A stretch of 64,000 nt of DNA from Halichoerus grypus (GCF_964656455.1 NC_135721.1:47065530-47129529); one strand, 5' to 3'; positions 32,583 through 43,782 are shown, counted from the first letter of the stretch. Notes: generated by a model not told the origin, from the sequence alone. A program made the numbers and translations.

Positions 32583-33930
32583 GGGGAAGATTGCAGGCAG
32601 CACCTATTAGATTAGAAGTTGGAGTCTCCGGAAGCCACTGGGTAGTATGTAATTAACCTCCTAGGGAGAAACTGGGAGATGGGCACCTTTGCTTGATACC
32701 TCTGTGCTGAGGCCAGGTGTATTGCGCAGGGGGTGCTCCTGCACCTGCTAAGAACTGCTTATTTGTTTGCTACAGTACTGGGGGACTTGCGAATGCAAGC
32801 CCTTTGGCTCTTGCAGCCAGCTGACCTGCAGGCCCATCCCTTCGTCGGTAACTGCAAAAGCTGGGGTCCCAGATGTGTGTACAACCTCTTCCCGGGGAGA
32901 TACTGGACTTGGTTCTATTACTGGAACAGGCTGGAGGGAGAAGGCAGGAGAGGTGTTTACCAGCTTCTTTAGTCTGTGGGGAAGATTGCAGCCAGCCCCC
33001 AGATGCATGCTAAATTAGAAACCTGGCCCTCAGGCAGCAGCTTTTTTTTTTTTTTTAAGTTGAGATATGATTGACATAAAACATTCTTTTAGTTTCAGGC
33101 ATACAACATAATGATTTGATGTATGTTTATATTGCCAAATGATCACCACAATAAGTTTAGTTAACATCTATCACCACACATAGTTACAACTTTTTTTCTT
33201 GGATGAGAACTTTTAAGATCTACTCTCTTAGCAACTTTCAAGTATACAAATACAGTATTACTAACTATAGTCATCATGTTGTATGTTATAAGCACAATCT
33301 GTTCTCTGTATCTGTGAGTTTGGTTTTTTCACTTCTTTTTTTTTTAAGATTCCACATACAAGTGAGACTGTATGGTATTTTGTCTTTGACTTATTTCACT
33401 AAGCAAGTTCCATCAAGGTTGTTGCAAATGGCAAGATTTTCTTCTTTTTTATGGCTAAGTAATGATATGTAGGTTATATTATATATAGATGTAGATAGAT
33501 TATATAAATCTATCTCACATTTTCTTTATTCATTCATCCATAGATGGACACTTAGGTTGCTTCCATGTCTTGGCTATTGTAAATAAAGAGCAGCTTTTAA
33601 AGTATGCAGATAAACCTCTTTCAGGGAAAGACTGGGAGATGGACGATTTTGCCTGTTCCCTCTGTGCTGACTCTTGGGGGCACAGTCGCTGTGTTTGTGC
33701 ACCCATTAAGAATTGCTTTTTTGTTTACTATAGTCCTGTGGGTCTTGTGGACACAAGCTCCATTGGCTAGGTGTTTTGGGATCCCATTCCTCCAGTGAGA
33801 GTCTTAAAATTTGGGGCACCAAGTGTGGAGCCTAAACCCTTTGCCTCTCAGGGAGCAGCTAGGAGTTGGGGGTTATCTCCTGATTGTATGGCATTTTGTT
33901 GGGGTGGGGTTGATGGCAAGGATGTGTCTT
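32583..33930 (-). repeat. Diverged tandem units, about 397 bp, in the L1 5' UTR
   Basis: GGGGAAGATTGCAGGCAGC at about 32583 is matched by GGGGAAGATTGCAGCCAGC at about 32979. The pairing continues with TTAGATTAGAAG against CTAAATTAGAAA, with AACCTCCTAGGGAGAAACTG against AACCTCTTTCAGGGAAAGACTG (32654 and 33612, once the later L1 insertion is removed), and with AAGAACTGCTTATTTGTTTGC against AAGAATTGCTTTTTTGTTTAC. A third, weaker start (CCTCTCAGGGAGCAGC) appears near 33845. Confidence 0.7.
33046..33588 (-). mobile_element. LINE-1 3' end, antisense, with 10-bp target duplication
   Basis: Poly(T), then TTGAGATATGATTGACATAA, and further on TTCATCCATAGATGGACACT and GGCTATTGTAAATAAA: a reverse L1 3' end of a mid-age family. 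Target duplication AGCAGCTTTT at 33036-33045 and 33589-33598, followed by AA, which is the TTTT|AA context cut by L1 endonuclease. It landed inside the tandem-unit 5' UTR of another L1. Confidence 0.88.
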
Positions 33931-34110
33931 AGCCTTTCTTACACATTTCAGTGTGGTCATTTTCTTATTCATCCGATGTGTAGGAGTCACTCGGCTATTT
34001 TCTAGATGTCTTTCAGAGGGAATTTCTCCTTGTGTGGCTGTACATTTGATGCATTGCCCGGGGAGGAGAACTCAGGAGATTCCTGTGTACCTTCTTGGTC
34101 AACTCTGCCT

Positions 34111-36749
34111 ACTTTGCTCTTAAAATTGAATGGAGAGCCAGTGATTGTCAAATTTTTGAGAAAATCCTTAAATGATCTATATTTTCTTTTTCTTTTTCTT
34201 TTTTTTATTAAAAAATGCCATGATGAAAGCAACATTTTTGCTGTAAGTCATCTCTTGTCCTGTAAAGGCCCCCTCAGAACAGGCCCCCTTTGAGTGAGTT
34301 TATTTTTGCACTGGTGTAAGGCCTTGGTCTTTAGTACCTTAAAAATATTTGTATTCCTTCTACAAGCCAGTCCTCCTCTCCCTGTCCTCCTCAAATCTCC
34401 CAAATGACAAGTTTTTTCATTTTGACGTTCATAGAGCCTTGGAACTTCTTCTTGGTTTATGACAGACCCAACTCTTGCTGTATGTTGCTTGACTTCAGCT
34501 TACTTGTTTCATTGGGTATTTTATTGGGTTGATATTTTTTGTTTCTCTCACACTGTATTCCATCGTGTCATCTTACTGTGCCATCTTACTGTGCCAATTC
34601 TTGTTGAATTGAAACTTTTTCTCAGAAGAAAATAACAAGTATTTTCAAGTTTAAAATAAGTCAAATCTCTAACCCATTTTTATAGTTGGCTGTATTTTGT
34701 TCATTTTATTTCATAGGTACTATAGTCAGTCATGACGTCTTATCAACTGCCACCTTCTATTAAGGTCAGGGACACTTGAAAATTTCATGTCACTAGTTTA
34801 CTTTTGATACAATACAGTAGCTGAGAGAGTGGGGTTCTTTGATAAATAAAATGTTTATATAATTTTTAAAAGCTCAGTGAAGCGTATAAATTTGTACCTA
34901 TTCTAGGCTTTAAGAGAAAAAGAAACCTTTCACAAACTTCAAAACATTATCATTTACTTTTTATTACAAATTGGTAGAATCTTCATCTAAACAGAGCTCT
35001 TTTTAATGTACATTTAAATGTAGTTAAAAGTTTCAGCTTTCTCATTAATTTAATGAAAGAAAGAAAACAGAAAAGGATGTGTGAAAGAGATGCCGTGATG
35101 GGGGGGGGGGGGGCGGGCAGAGCACCACCACAGAAAGGATTTTCCTGTGCCCAGAGATAAGGAAGGAAGAAGCCTCATACACTGAAAGCATGTTTCCATC
35201 AGAGTAATGAACCATATAACTACTCTTGCTCTTGTGTGAGTCTCAAAATATAAATCTTTCTTTATGATGAAAAGGCAGGTAGTAATGAATTGTTGGTACA
35301 GAAAAGAGATGAAGAAGCAAAAAGACAGCAGCTAAAATGTTATGCACATTTATGCAAATTTAACTTCTAAAATAAAGGGGTTTACTATGAAAGTGACTGA
35401 AATGAATGGGTGAGAGGCAGGGAGATTTTGTAGGCTGCTTAACTCTTTGTCTGTAGAATCCTTTTGAAAGGCTGCTTATGGCACAAAAGGCGAACCATCT
35501 CTTACAGATGCCACGCTATTGTGAGTTCAGGCTGACATCCCAGATAGGAAGAATAAAAGGCAGGTGTGTTCTGTGAAGACCCAAGTGGAATAAAATGCCA
35601 GGTTCACAAGAGAAACCTCACGTGGGTGGGAGTGGGTGATAAATACTCAGGGAATACAACTGGAATGGGCTGTAGGAACCTTTGGTAACCTTGACAACAC
35701 TCAGAACTCTCCTATAATGTAGAATGCCTTTAGGATCCTAGATGAATTTGAAATGACAAAGCTCGATTATAGCAACTTAGTAAATATATTGCTATGGCAA
35801 GGACAAGAGACTCCAGAGGAATGGGTAATGAAAGATCTTAAGTTCATCTCAATGTATTTCATTTTGACCTGGGTTTACATAGACACAAAATCTCAAATAC
35901 ACACTTAAGCTTTTCCGGAGCCAAGAAAATCATCTTTTTCTGCAGATCCCAATGTGTTTAACTTTTCCATAAGACAAAATGTGATATGAGTTTTCATAAG
36001 AGCCAAAAAAAAAAAAAAAAACCCCAAAAACCCCCACACACAAGTAAGAGAGATGTGGTAATTAAGAGGGGTATTCTAAAACAATTATCTAGAAAAACTG
36101 TAAAACATAAAAGGAAAACCTACATGCAGATAAGCGCTCCAATTATTTTGCCTGAAGATGGTGTTAAAATCCTTGAAACTAAATGGATGGGTAGGTGGGA
36201 TTCTAATGTATTTCTGCTCATTTATATATAGTTTACTACATTTTATTTTATAATAACCCTCTATAATTACACTATATGTTAACAGTAACATTTGGAAAAC
36301 TCAGAGCAGGGTAGGTAGCCAATGAAAAGTAACTTGAATCAAGACAAAGGGAGATTTTAAGAAAGGAAAAAGATAGGTAGTTTGCTAAGTACTTGTAAGA
36401 TACACATACTCAAGAGAAAGGGTCATGACCCAAATGAGAAGACGGAAGAGTATATCTTAGCCTAGTACAGAAAGAGCCTATATTTCAAATGAGAAAGAGA
36501 CAGAAACAGACAGAAGGACAGACAGAGAGAGAGAAGAAAGATTCCTGACAGATGGAAGCTCTTTACCTGTCTAGTAGAGTAAAATTGTGCTATGAAATGT
36601 GACAATCAGCAGCTTCTAACAAACTGATACTTGAGGCCTTAATGATACTCCTGTGTATCTCCTTGGTCAGAAATTTCTTTCATCTATTCTGAAGCCAATT
36701 TCTCCTGCCTGCAGAGACACTGCTTAGTCAGTGACAGACAATCCTTTTG
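34111..36749. other. No gene seen; simple repeats only
   Basis: No recognised gene or transposon. A G run (14 G, C, GGG) lies at 35100-35117, an A run at 36006-36020, and a GA/CAGA-rich stretch at about 36489-36540. Confidence 0.5.
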
Positions 36750-36759
36750 CATAGATCTT

Positions 36760-36903
36760 TTTTTTTTAATTTTAATTTTTTAATTAATTATTTTTAAAAT
36801 TTAAATTCAATTATCCAACATATAGTACATCATTAGTTTCAGATATAGAGTTCAATAATTCATCAGTTGCCTCTAACACCCAGTGTTCATCACATCACGT
36901 GCA
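36760..36903 (-). mobile_element. Very short LINE-1 3' tail insertion, antisense
   Basis: Complement of a Carnivora-type L1 3' end: a T-rich tail, TTCAATTATCCAACATATAG, then AACACCCAGTGTTCATCACA. The 10-bp target duplication CATAGATCTT at 36750-36759 and 36904-36913 shows a single severely 5'-truncated insertion of 144 bp. Confidence 0.92.
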
Positions 36904-37016
36904 CATAGATCTTAATAATAAAACATAACAGAGCCTCACCTACTAGTGGATATAATCCTTTCTTAGGCCCTATAAAGCATTTAGTTGTTGTTTTGTATAA
37001 AAATATGGAAATGTGG

Positions 37017-38008
37017 TGAGACAGGAGTCCATCAAAATCCTAAAGGAGAACACAGGCAGCAACCTCTTCGACCTCAGCCGCAGCAACTTCTTCCTAGAAA
37101 CATCGCCAAAGGCAAGGGAAGCAAGGGCAAAAATGAACTATTGGGACTTCATCAAGATAAAAAGCTTTTGCAAAGCAAAGGAAACAGTCAACAAAACCAA
37201 AAGACAACTGACAGAATGGGAGAAGATATTTGCAAATGACATATCAGATAAAGGGCTAGTATCCAAAATCTATAAAGAACTCATCAAACTCAACACCAAA
37301 AGAACAAAGAATCCAATCAAGAAATGGGCAGAAGACATGAACAGAAATTTTTCCAAAGAAGACATCCAAACGGCCAACAGACACATGAAAAAGTGTTCAA
37401 TATCGCTCGGCATCAGGGAAATCCAAATCAAAACCTCAATGAGATACCACCTCACACCAGTCAGAATGGCTAAAATTAACAAGTCAGGAAATGACAGATG
37501 TTGGCGGGGATGCGGAGAAAGGGGAACCCTCCTACACTGTTGGTGGGAATGCAAGCTGGTGCAGCCACTCTGGAAAACAGTATGGAGGTTCCTCAAAAAG
37601 TTGAAAATAGAGCTACCATATGATCCAGCAATTGCACTCCTGGGTATTTACCCCAAAGATACAAAAGTAGGGACCCGAAAGGGTACGTGCACCCCGATGT
37701 TTATAGCAGCAATGTCCACAATAGCCAAACTGTGGAAAGAGCCAAGATGTCCATCAACAGATGAATGGATAAAGAAGATGTGGTATATATATACAATGGA
37801 ATATTATGCAGCCATCAAAAGGAATGACATCTTGCCATTTGCAACGACGTGGATGGAACTGGAGGGTATTATGCTGAGCGAAATAAGTCAAACAGAGAAA
37901 GACATGTATCATATGACCTCACTGATAGGAGGAATTCTTAATCTCAGGAAACAAACTGAGGGTTGCTGGAGTGGGGGGTGGGGTAGGAGGGATGGGGTGA
38001 CTGGGTGA
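37017..38008 (+). pseudogene. LINE-1 ORF2 C-terminal fragment, open frame of about 330 codons
   Basis: An uninterrupted frame from the 5' junction to the stop at 38006-38008. It lacks the endonuclease and reverse transcriptase domains and keeps the C-terminal segment. The CX3CX7HX4C cysteine motif is intact ([18 protein letters not shown], 37499-37552), as are [15 protein letters not shown] and [18 protein letters not shown]. The first Met (37013) lies in flanking DNA, so any start there is accidental. It is an L1 fragment, not a host gene. Confidence 0.93.
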
Positions 38009-38408
38009 TGGACACTGGGGAGGGTATGTGTTCTGGTAAGCGCTGTGAATTGTGCAAGACTGTTGAATCTCAGATCTGTACCTCTGAAACAAATAATGCA
38101 ATATATGTTAAGAAAGAAAAAAAGAAGAAGAAGAATGTAGCAGGAGGGGAAGAATGAAGGGGGGGAATAGGAGGGGGAGAAGAACCATGAGAGACGATGG
38201 ACTCTGAAAAACAAACTGAGGGTTCTAGAGGGGAGGGGGGTGGGAGGATGGGTTAGCCTGGTGATGGGTATTGAGGAAGGCACGTTCTGCATGGAGCACT
38301 GGGTGTTATGCACAAACAATGAATCATGGAACACTATATCTAAAACTAATCATGTAATGTATGGGGATTAACATAACAATAAAAAAATTTAAAAAAAATA
38401 AATAAATA
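37017..38408 (+). mobile_element. LINE-1 copy C, young 5'-truncated insertion
   Basis: A 1.39-kb insertion with the ORF2 C-terminal third, a G-rich 3' UTR, AATAAA at 38378-38383 and an A-rich tail ending in TAAA units. An 18-bp target duplication AAAAATATGGAAATGTGG lies at 36999-37016 and 38409-38426. The open reading frame, exact duplication and closeness to copy A mark it as the most recent L1 event in the window. The 5' truncation means it could not move on its own. Confidence 0.96.
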
Positions 38409-38426
38409 AAAAATATGGAAATGTGG

Positions 38427-38927
38427 CTATCCTTAACACTAATGAGTGTTTACCTTACTAATATCAAATTCATGCCCTGATATACTCTGTCCATACCTTT
38501 CTGTGTACTTAATAACATTTTGTTTCAATACCAAATCAGTGTATTCTTCTTGAAAACATTTGACATGTCAGTTCAATTCAATGCATAGAGGCTCAACAAT
38601 GCACATAATTCTACTGAAGTGATGACACTATGAACAACTGTGTTCAAGTTCATGCATATACAGGCAATGAAAACCATGTCACAATACCGATAGCAATTGC
38701 GTGGTTCCACTGATTATAAAATTTAATCTAATTTCATATATATTATTATGTGAATAAAAACTTTAGAACCATTGGAATATGGCAATAGGATATATAAGAT
38801 ACAGTTCCACATTTTATTTCATTATATCTTTTCATGTGCTTAGACAGCTGTAAGGAATTTGGGAAATTTATTTCACTAGGCCAAAAGTTCTGCTTACTCA
38901 GAAGCTTGCTCAGAACAATGTACAGAG
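38427..38927. other. Unassigned AT-rich sequence
   Basis: No gene or repeat recognised between the L1 copy C target duplication and the truncated SINE. Confidence 0.5.
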
Positions 38928-38940
38928 TTACTGCAATTTA

Positions 38941-39012
38941 AAAAAATATTTTATTTATTTATTTGACAGAGAGAGAAAGAGAGAGAGAAAGCACAAGCAG
39001 GGGGAGCTGAAA
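38941..39012 (-). mobile_element. 5'-truncated Can-SINE, antisense
   Basis: Only the 3' part of the SINE is present (TATTTTATTTATTTATTTGACAG complement, GA-rich body, CACAAGCAGGGGGAG). Flanks TTACTGCAATTTA (38928-38940) and TTACTGCAGTTTTA (39013-39026) form an imperfect target duplication, so the truncation arose at insertion rather than by later deletion. Confidence 0.85.
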
Positions 39013-40017
39013 TTACTGCAGTTTTAATGAAGAACCAGCGGAGGGCAGAATTCTCCAGTTAAGGGCACACTCAGCAGGATAGATAGAAACAGCACATGCT
39101 AATTTAAACCAAGGGTTGTGAGATCTATTTAGGGGAATTTCCATGGATGTGTTTTATACCACAAAATGGCAGAGAATACCTGGCTGGATGTGGAGACATA
39201 AATATATACCATATATGGAAGAAGTGAACTGTTAGTCATACACCATGGAAGAAAAATGGAAGTATCATGCTTAGCATATGCTAATTTCTATGGAATGAGG
39301 AAAGCAAAACCTAACCATACAATCCCAACATATTAATTAAACCACATATCAAAACCTGTATATAGCTAAAGCTGTTCTCAGAGCAAATTTCATAGACTTA
39401 AATCTCCACATTATTAATCAAAAGAGTATAAAAATAAACAGCAAGGCATCCAAATGAAGAAATTAGAAAAATAAAGCTAAAATAATTAATGGTGATAGTG
39501 CAGAATTACAGATTTAATGAATTTAATAAGAGAAGGAGGAAGAAGGTACATTCAAAATAAAATAAGAAAGAAGAGTAACAGCTGTAGAGAAAACACAAGA
39601 CTACTAATGCAACATTATTCAAATAAGCCTAAACTCCTATGTAGTAGGTATTTCTGAGAAAAAAATATAAATGATAAAAGTTGACTCCAAAGAAGTTATA
39701 AAATTAAACAGATTGGTTAATATAGAAGACTGAGAGAGAGAGATGCAAAGATTTTCTTTTTTTATTATAGTATTAGATACTAAAATGTGATTTAAAAAAG
39801 CACAAAAAGATAAATACAAATCTCATTAAAGAGTTTAAGTGTAAAAATACAAAATAAAATATTAGAAAATAGAATCCAGCAGCACATTTAAAACATAAAC
39901 TGTGCTCAATGGGACTCATACAAAGAGTCCAGGGGTAGTTTATTTTGGGAAAATAAATGAATACTTTGACTTAATTGATCAAAGGATAAAAGTCAAATAA
40001 TTAGCTTTATAGCTGTT

Positions 40018-40379
40018 TGTCTTAGCTTGAGCTGCTATAACAAAATATCATAGACTGAGTGGCTTAAACAACAGAATTTTATTTTCTCACAGTTCTGGAA
40101 GCTAGAAGTCCAAAATCAAGATGCCAGCACGGTTGCTTTTGTGTGAGGGCTCTCTTCCTGGATGGTAGACAGCCACCTTCTCCCTGTGTCCTCACATGGC
40201 AGGGAGGCCTCAGAGGGAAGAGAGAACAAACTCTCTGGTGTCTCTTATAGAAGGGCACTAATCCCAACCTCATGACCTCATCTAAACCTAATTATCTCCC
40301 AAAGACCCAAATACCATCACATTAGGGGTTAAGACTTCAACATATGAAATTTGGGGGAGACATAATTCAGTCCATAGCA
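40018..40379 (-). mobile_element. MLT1-type MaLR solo LTR, antisense
   Basis: TGCTATAACAAAATATCATA, GACTGAGTGGCTTAAACAAC, TTCTCACAGTTCTGGAAGCT, GTGTCCTCACATGGCAGGGA and the end CATAATTCAGTCCATAGCA are reverse-strand MLT1 landmarks. Flanking CTGTT (40013-40017) and ATGTT (40380-40384) may be the 5-bp target duplication with one change. Confidence 0.87.
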
Positions 40380-40552
40380 ATGTTGAAAATGTATTTTGTA
40401 AAGTTCAACATATACTCTTTAATAAATGGAAGTAGATAATTATTTCCTTAAGATAATCAAGTGTATTTATCTCAAAACATGTCAGCATTATGTGTAATGG
40501 AGAAATAATGAAAGACTTCCGACTGTAGATAGGAATAGAAAAAGAATTTTTT

Positions 40553-40756
40553 TGAAAGATTTTATGTATGTATGTATGTATGTATGTATGTATGTATTTA
40601 GAGTGCGAGTGGGGGGAGGGGCAGAGGAAGAGAGAGAATCTCAAGCACACTCCGAGCTGAGCGTGGAGCCCTATGCAGGCTTCCACGACCCTGAGATCAT
40701 GACCTGAGCCAAAATCAGAGTCAGATGTTTAACCAGTTGAGCCACCCAGGTGCCCC
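40553..40756 (-). mobile_element. Older Can-SINE with a TATG-expanded tail
   Basis: Antisense copy of an older subfamily (CACGACCCTGAGATCATGACC and CAAAATCAGAGTCAGATG in the head complement). Its tail, normally TTTA units, has become (TATG)n at about 40563-40597. No clear target duplication. Confidence 0.9.
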
Positions 40757-41049
40757 TCCTTCTGTTTCTTTTTAACCAATCATAGATTATTTCCCATTTC
40801 ATGATTTTTCTCTACTATTTCATGTAATTCTGGAGATACTACCCTAAGCAACTAGAAAGTGTGAAATAAGAAGTATAAAAGCTAGAAAGGAAGAGACAAA
40901 ATAATCATTATTTATGGCTAATATAATTACAGATCTTCTGAAAAACAATGTAGATGTTAAGGTGGTTGGGCACAAAATTAATATTCCAAAGTCAATAGTC
41001 TTTCCATAGTCAAATAACAACTAGCTGAGAAGCATGATGACCTTTTTTC

Positions 41050-41515
41050 ACTTTCCATCTAACTGGGATACCCAACAGAGAAACCTTGAAACCATGTGTT
41101 GAACATGGCAGAACTGCTGTCACCCTAGGTCCTTAAGCAGATAGAGTCCCCTCCTCTTATCCCCACTAACCTGAAATATCTTCATTTAACAGAAAAAGAA
41201 GAAATAACTTTCTACTGTATTTGAGCAGAAAATAACCAGCTGTAACAGAATTTATTTACAACTGAGCCAAAGGACTCAATTTTCTTCCTTTCCTGATTAG
41301 AATGAGGATACAATGCCTGAAAATGCAACAGCCATATTATGACCACAAGGACAAAAGCCCCATGATAAGGAGGGTAGAGGAATGCTGTGTCAGCCTGGAA
41401 TTGCCTTCCCCTAGACTTCTTTTTGCTTCAGATCAATAAACTTCTATCTATTCAAGCCATTGTAGTAGATTTTACTGTTATTTGCAGTCAAATACAAATA
41501 ACCTAAACATTTCTC
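41050..41515 (+). mobile_element. Decayed MaLR-like LTR pieces
   Basis: Two LTR-like ends occur in a row: GAAATAACTTTCTACTGTAT near 41200, and ATCAATAAACTTCTATCTATTCAAGCC near 41430 followed by GTTATTTGCAGTCAAATAC. ACCATGTGTTGAACATGGCAG and AGCCATATTATGACCAC fit the bodies of older MLT1-type LTRs. Either two LTR fragments lie side by side or one was partly duplicated. Confidence 0.5.
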
Positions 41516-41539
41516 CAATCCATTAGGCAAAACATTTCA

Positions 41540-42480
41540 GCCTTCTTATTGTCCTCATGCCTCTCTGATCATTTCTTCCCTGACTTTTTTGGGAGCTCTA
41601 ATATGCCTTTTAGAAGTGGATGTCATAATGTTTTGTCCTCAGTCCACAAGTCTTTTTACCACCTGGTATGGTTGCAATGCACAATCTCCATGGTCATATG
41701 TGGTGGTCCTACTCCCTACCCACTTCTCTTTGTGATTTAATCTACCATTATAGTTGAATTACCTTGTATCAATTCATTATTTGTAGGTCAACAGATCAAG
41801 CCCAGTCATCTATCCTGCATTCATATGCATCTATCCAGATAATTGCTGGACATTTACCCTGGATGCATCATACATGCCTCAATCTCAACATGACTCAAAA
41901 AACTTCATCATCTTTTCTTCTAAATGGAGCCCTCACTGATATACCCTATTTCAGCTGATATTGCCATAGCCAATTGGGGAAACTTGCCATTTTCCCTTAT
42001 TTCTCCATATCCTTGACTCCCTTCCCTTCAAACACCTAGAATTGGGGATTTTATCCTTTAAATATGCCTTAAATTTGTCTTCTCAGTCCTATCCAGATGA
42101 ATATTGCTCTGTTGAGGACTTCATCATATCTTAGGTAGACTACTGAAAGAACTTGCTAACAGCTCTAGCTGATTCCAATTATATCCCAGTCAAACCCATT
42201 CTCCGCACAGCTGCCAGTGTGATCTATTTAAAATGCAAATAAGACCATGTTATCCTCCCTGCTGAAAACCATTTCATGCATTCCATCAACTATGGGATAA
42301 AGTTCAAGCTCCTTAATATAACATGTAAGATCCTAAATTATCTGTTTTCTTCTGATCCCTCCAGCTTAAGCTTTGCTGACTCTCTATTTTGAAATTCATA
42401 TTCCACCCACACTCAAATGCTTGTAGTTCTTTTAACCTAGCACCCTTTTCTGCCCTTTATCTCCTATATTGTGTGGGTAT
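41540..42480 (+). mobile_element. L2-type LINE 3' region, sense
   Basis: In order: CTCAATCTCAACATGACTCA and AAAACTTCATCATCTTTTC (about 41880-41920), ACAGCTGCCAGTGTGATCTA with AAATGCAAATAAGACCATGT (about 42209-42255), then ACTATGGGATAAAGTTCAAG and CTCCTTAATATAACATGTAAG (about 42288-42330). This is the 3' coding and end region of an L2-type LINE. Long but very decayed. Confidence 0.7.
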
Positions 42481-42720
42481 GAATTTAATCTTTTTTGGAC
42501 ACAGTGCAGGTTGTGTCATACCTTCTTTATCAGCCAGGGCTTTAGGTTCAATCAATAAAAATCAAATGTGGGTTATCTAAGAAGAACATTCATTTAATGA
42601 ATATCTGGTGTCCTGTGGAATCTCTGGAATTCTGAGAAAATCAGATTCAGAGCTACACAGTCAGGAAAAATAGCTAAAAATCACAAAACTGGCCCAGTGA
42701 GGAAAACACCACTGTTGCAG

Positions 42721-43073
42721 TGCCTTGGTTTGCTTGAGTTGCCAAAACAAAATGCCAGACTCAGCAGCTGAAACAATAGACATTTATCCTCACAGTTCTG
42801 GAGGCTTGGAAGTCCAAGATCAAAGTGCCACTGATTTGCTTCCTGGTGAGGACTCTCTTTCTACTTGCAGACAACCACCTTCTCACTGTCTCCATGGTGG
42901 TAAGAGAAAGCAAGCTCTCTGGTGTCTTTTCTTTTATGGGCCCATCATGAGAGCCCATCCCCATGGCTTCATCTAAACCTAATTATTTTCCAAAGGATCC
43001 ATCTCTGAATATCATTTTAGGGGTTAGGGCTTCAACATATGAATTTTGGGGAGACACAGTTCAGCCCATAGCA
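42721..43073 (-). mobile_element. MLT1-type MaLR solo LTR, antisense, intact ends
   Basis: Starts TG, ends CA, 353 bp. Reverse-strand landmarks CTCACAGTTCTGGAGGCTTG, GAAGTCCAAGATCAAAGTGC, TTTTAGGGGTTAGGGCTTCA and ACACAGTTCAGCCCATAGCA. Perfect 5-bp target duplication TGCAG at 42716-42720 and 43074-43078. The cleanest solo LTR in the window. Confidence 0.92.
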
Positions 43074-43078
43074 TGCAG

Positions 43079-43770
43079 TAAGGGGCCAGATGCTGGCGAT
43101 AACACTGCCAAATCCACTGCTGCTGGACCCAGGATCCATCATTATCACCTCTGCCCCTCCTAGCAAGGGGACTTGATGTTTCTGCACTCACTATTGCCCC
43201 TGCCCCAGAGAAAATCCTTATGGGACTCTTTTCTTCTCCTCATTACCTCCATATTCCAAGCCTGAGCAGAGAGTAACCAAATGAAGGAGCCTAAGTTGTA
43301 TATCCATGTCCTAGCTTCAAAGCAGACTGGGAAAATAGGATATAACTTTAGGACATCCATAATTATAAGCTAGGAGAATTCCCCAAACATAAGAAAGAGG
43401 TCCAAAAGCTGAGTGGTCAAAAAGATTTTTCAAATGTCCATTACATTTCATTAGGCTTTTCAACAACAATCTACATCTTTCTTCCCATTCTTAACAATTA
43501 AAAAATGCTCCCATCTAGCAAAATGCAACAATCCCTCATTACATTAAAAAAAAAAAATCTTGCTATTTCCCCAGTGTGGTTAACCCAGATACTGCATTCA
43601 GTTTCAAGTCTAGGACTTCTGGTTGTGTTTATTACTCCTTTAGGCTTGTCACAATCCTTGCCTTAATATTTCATAAGCTATGGATCAGAGTGTTAACCAC
43701 TACTAACATTCTCCTATAAAATACAAAATTATGAGGCAAAGGGAAAGAAAATAAATTTTATTTTTTAGTT
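43079..43770. other. Unassigned sequence
   Basis: No gene or repeat recognised; an A run lies at 43546-43556. Confidence 0.5.
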
Positions 43771-43782
43771 TTAAAATCAAGT

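Larger units (their letters stand above)
32210..34110 (-). mobile_element. LINE-1 5' end with tandem-unit 5' UTR, antisense
   Basis: Read on the minus strand this is the 5' end of an old LINE-1: a 5' UTR from about 34110 down to 32363, then the start of ORF1. The 5' UTR contains at least two diverged tandem units about 397 bp apart, a layout seen in some L1 promoters. It is interrupted by a later L1 tail (33046-33588). Nothing of ORF1 beyond its N-terminal part, nor of ORF2, follows. The L1 call rests mainly on the ORF1 similarity; the 5' UTR outline is inferred from its position. Confidence 0.65.
39345..41045 (+). mobile_element. Ancient L1 ORF2, interrupted by an LTR and a SINE
   Basis: First part 39345-39830: AAAACCTGTATATAGCTAAA, GCTGTTCTCAGAGCAAATTT and AAATGAAGAAATTAGAAAAA match the ORF2 segment before the reverse transcriptase. 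Last part 40840-41045: GGGCACAAAATTAATATTCC and AAATAACAACTAGCTGAGAA match a segment just after the catalytic box. The middle holds an MLT1-type LTR (40018-40379) and a SINE (40553-40756). Heavily decayed; collinearity suggests one element. Confidence 0.7.

Noticed and set aside
37013..38008. 331-codon open frame that might be annotated as a host gene.
   Set aside because: It is the C-terminal part of LINE-1 ORF2 in a 5'-truncated insertion with target duplication; the ATG is in flanking DNA.
40018..43073. The two antisense MLT1-type LTRs as the LTR pair of a provirus, or as LTRs of the antisense ERV-L pol at 44.7-47.3 kb.
   Set aside because: The LTR at 42721 has its own 5-bp duplication and is solo, the one at 40018 has a possible separate duplication, and MaLR LTRs are not the partners of a full ERV-L pol. 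L2 and other sequence lies between them.
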